Assembly (NCBI GenBank): GCA_902475825.1
Contig: CABSBA010000120.1
Location: forward strand, 1-5,381
Length of the DNA stretch: 5,381 nucleotides
Direction of reading: 5' to 3'
Source: an uncultured Collinsella sp.
GTDB taxonomy: Bacteria > Actinomycetota > Coriobacteriia > Coriobacteriales > Coriobacteriaceae
The notes under the pieces are model-generated. The model was not told the DNA's origin, searched no databases, and saw nothing but the letters and a program-made list of their open reading frames with translations. A program made the translations under genes and the position numbers. The first letter of the stretch is position 1; each line of letters begins with the position of its first letter. Below, piece after piece: positions 1-5,381 of the stretch.

Positions 1-35
1 TAGCGCTTGTTTGGGAGATCGCAGCGCTTCACGGT

Positions 36-82
36 GGCACGGTAGAGGTCGAAACAAGTTCCGAGAACGGGACTACCATGCT
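36..82. promoter_or_regulatory. Nested inverted repeat upstream of the LuxR-type gene (candidate operator or RNA hairpin)
   Basis: The arms GGCACGGTAG (36-45) and CTACCATGCT (73-82) pair over ten positions with one mismatch (C40/A78) and one G/T wobble (G36/T82). Inside lies a second short dyad, GTTC (58-61) and GAAC (65-68), separated by CGA. The element sits 110 nt before the chosen start codon in a leader with no convincing gene. It could be an operator, perhaps autoregulatory, or a structured 5' leader. I see no convincing -35/-10 pair beside it, so its role is unproven. Confidence 0.3.
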
Positions 83-180
83 CGTAAGCCTTCCAAAACG
101 ATCCGCAGCGTCAACCGAACAGTAAAACGAAAGGGGTCCCGAGCAACAGGAGTACAATTGCTGCATTGTTGCCACCTGAT

Positions 181-185
181 GGGAG
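181..185 (+). promoter_or_regulatory. Shine-Dalgarno site that sets the LuxR-type gene start
   Basis: GGGAG lies seven bases before ATG 193 and favours that codon over the in-frame TTG codons at 166 and 169. A second purine-rich site, AGGAG at 148-152, is 13 bases from TTG 166. It is better placed for TTG 158, which is in a different frame. Confidence 0.55.
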
Positions 186-192
186 ATGGAAG

Positions 193-1197
193 ATGGACTG
201 CGATGGCTACCCGCGCATTCCCATGCCGTTGATGTGCACTGCCTTTGTGCCGGGGCAGATTGACGCTGCTGTTGCAGGCATTTCCGACCCCGATTCGCGC
301 GCCATTGCCGCGGCAGAAGCTCTATACTTTCGCGGACAGGCCGCCCTCGCTGCCAAGACGGCGCGCCCCTATCTTGACGCCACCGATCCCGCACTGCGCT
401 ATTCCGCATGCTTTATCTGCGGATATGCCAGCCTGTCGCTCAACCGTATCGCCGACGCCCGCCGGTGCCTTGCTGGCATCCTCGATATGCCAACCGACGA
501 GGAGTCACCCGCCGTCCACGCCACGCATATCCTGTTCGCCTCGGCCGCGAGCGTCCTGCTGCACTTGCCCTCCCCGTATTCTGCCGAAGAGTTTTATCCA
601 CTAGCGGCGCATCTGCCCGAAGGTCTGCGCCTGTTCGCCAGCTACGTGATGGCGCACGCCTTGTATCTGCGCGGCGAATACGGCCGCAGCCTAGGCATGG
701 CGGAAAATGCCCTGATCATGAAACAGGGAAGCTATCCCATCTCGGAGCTGTTCCTGCACCTGGCAGCTTCCATGGCATGCATGAGCCTCAAGGACATCGA
801 CGCTGCAAAAACGCACTTCGGAGCTGCTTGGAACATTGCGCGCCCCGACGGCCTTATCGAGCTCATTGGCGAGCACCACGGCCTTTTGCAGGGACTCATC
901 GAGGCATGCCTAAAATCGCAATACCCTGACGATTTCGCACGCATCATCGAGATTACGTATCGATTCAGCTACGGCTGGCGACGCATCCACAACCCCGATT
1001 CGGGCGAGGACGTGGCCGACGATTTAACGACCACAGAGTTCACCATGGCCATGCTCGCCTGCCGCGGATGGACCAACGCCGAAATCGCACGCCATATGGG
1101 TGTGTCGCCGGGCACCGTTAAAAACCGCCTATCAGGAGTGTATGCCAAACTTGGTATCGGAACTCGCGCCGAGCTGGTCGCGCATATGTTGCGTTAG
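193..1197 (+). CDS. LuxR-family transcriptional regulator with a TPR-like N-terminal helical domain
   Basis: This is a cytoplasmic DNA-binding regulator of about 334 residues. Residues 278-334 form a complete LuxR-type helix-turn-helix: LTTTEF opens it, NAEIARHMGVS forms the scaffold turn, and SPGTVKNRLSGVYAKLGI (305-322) is the recognition helix and its continuation, with the family's typical G-T-V-K-N and K-L-G residues. Residues about 40-250 are Ala/Leu-rich helical pairs that resemble degenerate TPR repeats, for example around 43-100, 146-175 and 183-215. I see no receiver domain, histidine kinase, autoinducer-binding domain, membrane segment or P-loop, so it is not a classical two-component, quorum-sensing or MalT-type ATPase regulator. 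The helical part probably senses a ligand or protein, which is inference. I chose ATG 193 for its GGGAG site; ATG 232 and TTG 166 remain possible. It lies 155 bp upstream of the large surface-protein gene in the same direction, a plausible target. The family call is firm and the ligand unknown. Confidence 0.9.
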   Translation: MDCDGYPRIPMPLMCTAFVPGQIDAAVAGISDPDSRAIAAAEALYFRGQAALAAKTARPYLDATDPALRYSACFICGYASLSLNRIADARRCLAGILDMPTDEESPAVHATHILFASAASVLLHLPSPYSAEEFYPLAAHLPEGLRLFASYVMAHALYLRGEYGRSLGMAENALIMKQGSYPISELFLHLAASMACMSLKDIDAAKTHFGAAWNIARPDGLIELIGEHHGLLQGLIEACLKSQYPDDFARIIEITYRFSYGWRRIHNPDSGEDVADDLTTTEFTMAMLACRGWTNAEIARHMGVSPGTVKNRLSGVYAKLGIGTRAELVAHMLR

Positions 1198-1225
1198 CGA
1201 CCGGGCCGCCAAGCGCATCGAACGT

Positions 1226-1235
1226 GTTCCGGAAC
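1226..1235. promoter_or_regulatory. Perfect 10-bp palindrome GTTCCGGAAC, candidate operator
   Basis: This self-complementary site lies 117 nt before the start of the large exported-protein gene. It matches the GTTCCGAGAAC dyad at 58-68 except for one extra A, and that dyad lies 124 nt before the regulator start. AAGCGC (1211-1216) and GCGCTT (1239-1244) flank it as a further inverted pair. It may be a regulator-binding site. The GC-rich nested dyad could also be read as a transcription terminator for the upstream gene, but no clear T-run follows. Confidence 0.3.
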
Positions 1236-1278
1236 CCGGCGCTTCGCTCGATTAATTTGGACATTTTGACCCTTGAAT

Positions 1279-1300
1279 GGCACTACCGCCACGTGGTGCC
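1279..1300 (+). other. Intergenic stem-loop
   Basis: GGCACTAC (1279-1286) pairs with GTGGTGCC (1293-1300) over eight positions, including one wobble, around a six-base CGCCAC loop. Only TTCTCG follows rather than a T-tract, so an intrinsic terminator is possible but weak. It could instead be a 5'-leader hairpin of the downstream gene, whose ATG is 52 nt further on. The rest of the 1198-1352 intergenic stretch shows no convincing promoter. TTGACC at 1266-1271 resembles a -35 box but has no good -10 at the right spacing. Confidence 0.3.
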
Positions 1301-1341
1301 TTCTCGCAAAATTGGATTATTTCCACCGATACCTGCGGGAT

Positions 1342-1346
1342 GGGAG
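1342..1346 (+). promoter_or_regulatory. Shine-Dalgarno site of the large exported-protein gene
   Basis: GGGAG sits six bases before ATG 1353. The start codons available in the long open frame itself (ATG 1471, GTG 1498, ATG 1519) have no comparable site. This supports 1353 as the ancestral start and therefore a frame break downstream. Confidence 0.6.
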
Positions 1347-1352
1347 CCAAAG

Positions 1353-1475
1353 ATGCTTGATCGCCGTTCGTTACTTGTTGCCGGAGCGTCCTCGCTGGCG
1401 AGCATTATGTTGCCGCGCGTGCCGGGAAGCGCAAACGCCTTCATACTGCCGTTCGCGCCCACCGAAGCCTATGCC
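1353..1475 (+). other. Twin-arginine (Tat) type signal peptide
   Basis: Residues 3-8 read DRRSLL, fitting the R-R-x-hydrophobic-L core of Tat signals. A moderately hydrophobic Ala/Leu/Val stretch follows (about 7-20), then a Pro/Arg/Gly region and the A-N-A site at 27-29. A second A-Y-A site at 39-41 precedes the mature Asp-Glu, so cleavage could occur at either. Tat export would mean the beta-rich protein, or a partner, folds before translocation. The weak hydrophobicity and twin arginines favour Tat over Sec, but a Sec signal cannot be excluded. Confidence 0.65.
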
Positions 1476-4400
1476 GACGAAAAAGACCCCCTTCAGGGTG
1501 CTCGTTCTCTCGCGCACCATGTTCGGTGTGGTCGTGGTCGACGTCGCCAACAAGAACACGCCCATCACGGGTGCCCAAGTCACGCTCACATCGCGCTATG
1601 CCGCAGGCAAGCAGCTCACCGCCACGACCGATGACGAAGGCACGGCCATCTTTGAGGTCGCGCCGCTTTCGGAAGGCTACGTGGACGAGACAACGCTTCT
1701 CGACGCGTACGACTTTAACGGCGGCATCTCCATTAGCATGGCAGGCTACCGCGATGTCGAGATTCCCCTCGCGCGTATCCAGGGTGGCACCGCCATAACC
1801 GCGCCAACGCGTCCGCTTTCTGACGGCAAGCCGTACTTTCGACAGCTCACGTTCGACGAATGGGACATCCAGTACGCCGACGCTACGTTCATGACATTGC
1901 CGAAGGACGACACGGCAAACGACCAACCCAACACGCACGCCTTTACCGTGCAGGCACATCTGCCACAGGGTGGACAGGCAACGCTGCACATCAACAAGGT
2001 AATGCCCGCCACGAGCAGCTCACCCGAAACCGTCACGCAGATTGGCCAAGTCAAGGCCAGCGCATCGGGCGCGAATAATCTGGCGACGTTCACGCTCGAA
2101 GACACGTTCCTCGATGCAGCGTCGAGCCTTCTGGAAGAAGGATGCAAGCTGCGCTTTGTGCTCGACTACCAGGGCAAGACCTATACACTCTCCTCCCCCA
2201 TGGCCGTTGTCACCGCGCCGGCTGCAAAGGCAGAATCGGGCTCGACCACCATCATTCCCACCACCATGGACCAAGAGATCACCCCGTTTGATTTCCCAGC
2301 GGCGTTTCCCGGCATTGGCGGCAACAAGTTCACCTGCTGGATGCCCGCGTTCCCCATTCTGTTCGATTTTTCGTTTGCCGGATACGTGCTGTTTGGCGGA
2401 GGATACAAACCGGTCGGTTACATAAACGATTCGGGCAATCCGGATCCGGAGTACTGGAAGAAGTCACCGCGTGAGTCGGGTGCCAAGCAGGCAAACCGCT
2501 ACCTCGACGAAATGGAGGGGAAGTGGAATCAGTACAAGAGTATGAGTGCCGGTTCGGGCACCGATCCAAGGAACACCAAGCTCCTTCGCCACCATTGCAC
2601 GCTGCTGTTCACGATGGATATCGCCACACAGCTGTACGGCTCGCTCGCCTACGATTGGGTGGGCAAAACCTGGGGTAACAACAACGACCCCGCATACGGC
2701 AATATTAAGGCCCTCTTCCAGGTAAGAACCGACCTCAATTGGACCGAGCAGTTTACCCTAGGACCGGTGCCGTTTTTCCTAAACGTCAACCCCTGGGTGC
2801 TGGCGAAGCTGGCGCTCGCCGTGGGTGCCCACACGCACGGCAGCGGCGCGGCATTTTTTAAAAACATTTCGCTCGACTATTCAAACACCTCGGGCTCGTT
2901 CACCATCCAGATCGGGCTTGCCGTCACCTTTGGCGCCGGCGTTGCAGGCGTCGCTTCGTCTGCCGTGCGCGGCGCCGCATCCCTCACGCTGTTCATTGGG
3001 TACGAAAAGGCAGATGGACACCAGCTTCCGCGACTGCGCGTAGGTGCAGACGTCGATGTCGATGTGATACTCCAGTTCGTAATGTTCAAGTGGACCACCA
3101 AGGCTTGGTCGGGGTCGTGGCCCACACTCCTCGATTCGTGGAATATGTCGGTGAACAATGGCAACCAGTATGTGCTCCAGCGCTCTGAGCTCGCATTGGG
3201 TGGAGATACGCCTTACACGTTGGATGCCCGCTTCGGCACGCCCAGCAACGCCGAGGCAGGCGGCGTGCCGCAATTTATCGCATCGGCCACCATTGTCACC
3301 AATTCCGAGCTGCTCGCACGCGCCGAGGTTGCAGCCACCGCGATAAACGTCGCGCCTGTCGTGCGCGATTGGGATCAAGCGGTCACGCGCATTGAGCTCG
3401 AGGCGGACGCGGAGAGCGACGACACGGGACAGATTGAGCATTTCATCCATGCACTGATAGAGAACGACGAAAACGCCGCGCCGATGTATGAGTACACCTA
3501 TATCGGGCAGGCGACGAACGCCGTTGCGGACCCCAACGCCAATTCTGCTGGTGTATCGGAGGACGAGCGTGGCGGCATCAAGCCCTCGAGCGACAACGTG
3601 CCGTTTTCCGGCGTGCTCAGCGAAGCTCACATGAAGCTGGCGATTATCGCCGGCGTAGAATGCCTGTTCCGTATCGCCTCGGTGCGCTACGGCGACAATG
3701 GCCGCTCGCGTCTGGTGGTGCACACAAAGGCAAACGGCACGTGGTCCGCTCCCACGCCCGTGGACTTTCCCCTTGGGTTTGGCGAGGGCGACGTGGAGCG
3801 CGACGGCATATACGATTACGACTTCGACGTGGTGGAATATACGGACGGAAGAGGAAACCAGGACGCCTATGTGTTGCTGGTCTCGGGCGAGCGCCGCGAC
3901 GGCGACAACACCCATTTCGATACGGCGAGCACATCCGGCATGCTGTCCGTTGTGCGCCTGCGCATCAGCAACGACGGAGTTCGCGTGGTATCGCACACGT
4001 CGTGGCGCGGCATCTCGCGCGGCCACCTTCAGGAGGATGGCTACCATTGCCTGCAGTGCCCGCGTATCACGGTGGGCAAGACGCTGGTCGACGGACGTCT
4101 GTCGGGCGCCTACCTCCACCGCCGCGGAACCACCGCAGAAAAGGCGCTCGGCAGCGAGGCTGAGGTTGCGCTGGAGTGCTTTACCCTGTGGTCGGACGTT
4201 TCGGGCGACAGCCTGACGTTCCGTCAAGTTCTCCGCTTTCCGCAAGCACCGTCGAGCATCGAGCTGGGCGAGCCCGAGAATATCAACGGCAAAATGGTGG
4301 TGCCCGTTGCGTACGAGACCGCAGACGGTTGCGGCTGCGCATCGTACGCCGTGATCGGCCAGTCCATTGCGGGCTGGGGCGTTATGTCACCAGATGCCAC

Positions 4401-5381
4401 AGTACCCCACGCGGTGCCGTGGCCGCAGCACACGGGCTTTTTGGCTACCGTCAACGAGCAACTGCAGCATATTACTTGGACGCGAGGCGCATCGGCATTT
4501 GCAACGCAGCCCGTGGGTGCCGCAGGCTGTGGCCCGGCATCGTTTAGCGTAAGCAACAACGGCAGGTGCGTGCTCTATGTAGAGAACACCGATGGCAAGG
4601 TGGGACAAACCTACGACGAAGAAGGCAACCCGGTTGCAGTGATGGGCAAGCACTTCCGCATCTTCGCCAGCACCTTGGCGGGCGATCTGTTCACGGAGCC
4701 GTTCGTGATGTGCGAGCTGGACCATCCCATCGATCAGATAACGACATTTTTGACGTCGGGAGGCATGCTCTCCGCGCTCGCCACGCACATTGTGAGCGCG
4801 GAGAAGAGCGAGGCGGAGCTGCACGGCATCGAAGTACCCTTGGTGGCGTGTGCCACTCCGACGGGCGCGGTCGCTACCTCGGGCGCGGTGGTGCCCGGGG
4901 CAGCAGGCGAATCCTTCATGGTCACGGTGCGAAACGACGGCAACACCTTGCTGACCGCCGGCACGATCGATCTGTACCGAGAGGGCTCCAGCCAGCCGTT
5001 CTCCAGCGCATCCATCGGGTTCGGAGCGAACGCACGCATGGCTTCGATCTACGATCCAGAGCTTGCCGAGGACGCTTCGACCAACGACATGGCACACGTG
5101 AAATACGCGCTCGAGACGCTGGGCGCGCGTTTTGCAACGCACCCGCTGGTAGCCGACAACGGCAACGCCGTGCTGGCACCGGGTTGCACGGCACAGTTCC
5201 GCATGAGCTTTGCCATCCCCGAGAGCTGGGGCGACGAAGTTGGCAAACGTGTAACGCTGTATGCGAAGGCGCGGAATCTGATGGCGCTCGATCCCGTAAC
5301 GCTCGAGGAAATTCGACCGGGGGCAAACTCGGCGCTGGGTGCCGTACTGCACGAGCTTCATGTGCCCGACGCGGCATGCGA
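1353..5381 (+). CDS. Large Tat-exported all-beta surface protein, apparent frameshift near 1480-1491, 3' end outside window
   Basis: Reading starts at ATG 1353 in one frame; unshifted it would stop at TGA 1632-1634 after 93 residues. Dropping one base near 1480-1491 joins it to a frame open from there to the window edge, giving about 1342 visible residues (numbered from 1353). In order: twin-arginine signal peptide (1-29 or 1-41); carboxypeptidase-regulatory/Ig-like beta domain (about 48-145); an unassigned stretch; a GPVPFF segment (470-475) and Gly/Ala-rich region (520-556) followed by a Val/Asp strand and Trp-rich motif (562-588); propeller-like blades (about 690-1140); CARDB-like sandwich (about 1168-1303). 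No catalytic motif is visible. It is probably a secreted or wall-attached binding or structural protein, which is inference; any sorting signal or membrane anchor would be beyond the edge. The regulator gene precedes it by 155 bp. Without a frameshift, a gene caller would probably start at ATG 1471, losing the export signal. I do not recognise a named family for the whole protein. Confidence 0.8.
1479..1491 (+). other. Frame-break site: A5 run followed by C5 run
   Basis: Five A (1480-1484) and five C (1487-1491) lie three bases apart, just after the signal peptide. With one A fewer the reading is D-E-K-T-P-F-R-V-L-V-L, and with one C fewer D-E-K-D-P-F-R-V-L-V-L; both run smoothly into the long open frame. 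As given, the leader frame continues into an Arg/His-rich stretch typical of an out-of-frame reading and stops at 1632-1634. The needed change is equivalent to one inserted base. Confidence 0.75.
1495..1788 (+). other. Carboxypeptidase-regulatory/Ig-like beta domain
   Basis: Residues about 48-145 begin with strand VLVLSRTMFGVVVVDV and contain PITGAQVTLTS, then TATTDDEGTAIFEV (about 89-102), the usual pattern of carboxypeptidase-regulatory-like or CNA_B-like folds (G-A-x-V-x-L, then T-D-x-x-G-x-A-x-F). GGISISMAGYRDVEIPL supplies further strands. Such domains usually act as structural or surface-presented modules. The fold type is a family-level guess from the pattern. Confidence 0.5.
3421..4740 (+). 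other. Propeller-like repeat region
   Basis: Residues about 690-1130 contain successive units of roughly 60-70 residues built of alternating strands. Recognisable pieces are LFRIASVRYGDNG with LVVHTKANGTWSAPTPVDF (771-805), YDFDVVEYTDGRGNQDAYVLLV (about 821-842), VVRLRISNDGVRVVSHTSW, and GRCVLYVEN with HFRIFASTLAGDLFTEPFV (about 1071-1118). The strand, loop, strand, N-G-x-W-S-x-P pattern is typical of beta-propeller blades in extracellular proteins. I count about six plausible units but cannot fix their borders by eye. Cysteines become frequent here, including C-x-x-C at 899-902 and C-x-C at 993-995. Confidence 0.4.
4855..5262 (+). other. CARDB-like beta-sandwich near the right edge
   Basis: Residues about 1168-1303 read like a CARDB or related adhesion module: SFMVTVRNDGNTLLTAGTID with a following LYREG strand, a mid-domain FGANA turn, then VLAPGCTAQFRMSFAIP and RVTLYAKA. 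The strand carrying V-x-V-x-N-x-G-N-T, followed later by L-x-P-G, is the usual signature of this group. It is normally found in bacterial surface and secreted proteins. The assignment is by pattern only. Confidence 0.5.

Noticed and set aside
31..44. T-box-like string (GGTGGCAC followed by GG)
   Set aside because: It shares GGTGGNAC with the T-box core but fails at several of the following conserved positions. No aminoacyl-tRNA synthetase or amino-acid gene follows and no specifier stem can be seen.
166..192. TTG 166 as start of the LuxR-type regulator
   Set aside because: The AGGAG site is 13 bases away, which is too far, and TTG is a weaker start than ATG 193 with its GGGAG site seven bases upstream.
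1224..1352. Upstream extension of the signal-peptide frame to ATG 1224
   Set aside because: It would put 43 residues before the twin-arginine motif, lacks a ribosome site and runs through the palindrome and stem-loop. ATG 1353 has GGGAG at the right distance.
1479..1486. Programmed -1 ribosomal slippage on the A-run
   Set aside because: A -1 shift would enter the wrong frame. The long open frame requires +1 (or removal of one base), and no typical +1 signal such as a slow or stop codon at the shift point is present.
1441..1989. 182-residue minus-strand open frame spanning the frame break
   Set aside because: It would avoid the need for a frameshift, but it has no recognisable motif, while the + strand reading on both sides gives a clear signal peptide and beta domain.
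3660..4216. Overlapping + strand open frames of about 170 residues in the other two frames
   Set aside because: Arg/Ala/His-rich out-of-frame readings of the large gene with no domain content.
2881..4245. 454-residue open frame on the minus strand
   Set aside because: It lies wholly opposite the large + strand gene in a GC-rich region, has an Arg/His/Val-rich composition typical of an antisense shadow, and shows no recognisable domain or ribosome site. The + strand reading has coherent domains across the same span.
4387..5361. 324-residue open frame on the minus strand
   Set aside because: Antisense shadow of the propeller-like and CARDB-like part of the + strand gene; composition is Arg/His/Cys-rich and no domain is visible.

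Overview
The window is a GC-rich (by eye roughly 60%) bacterial segment with two genes, both on the + strand. A LuxR-type regulator with a helical, TPR-like N-terminal part stands next to a very large Tat-exported, all-beta cell-envelope protein. This pairing, the base composition and the signal-peptide style suggest a high-GC gut actinobacterium of class Coriobacteriia (Eggerthellaceae/Collinsella-like). That assignment rests on overall style, not on a marker gene.

Layout. Positions 1-192 are a non-coding leader with an imperfect inverted repeat (36-82) that encloses a smaller GTTC/GAAC dyad. Positions 193-1197 encode the LuxR-family regulator. Positions 1198-1352 are intergenic, with a perfect GTTCCGGAAC palindrome and a separate 8-bp stem-loop. 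From 1353 to the right edge runs one long coding region whose 3' end lies outside the window.

The large gene appears interrupted. A good Shine-Dalgarno and a clear twin-arginine signal peptide begin at 1353 in one frame. The remaining 1299 visible codons lie in another frame, without a stop to the window end. The two join perfectly if one base is removed near an A5/C5 homopolymer pair at 1480-1491. This is a real frameshift mutation, a phase-variable or slippage site, or a sequencing error. Restored, the visible product is about 1342 residues: Tat signal, a carboxypeptidase-regulatory-like/Ig-like beta domain, a long unassigned region with a Gly/Ala-rich beta segment, a stretch that reads like beta-propeller blades, and a CARDB-like beta-sandwich near the right edge.

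The regulator has no receiver, kinase or nucleotide-binding domain, so it looks like a one-component regulator. Nearly the same short palindrome lies about 120 nt upstream of both start codons. The simplest working model is that the regulator controls itself and the neighbouring surface protein, but this is inference. No RNA gene, mobile element, CRISPR array or attachment site was seen.
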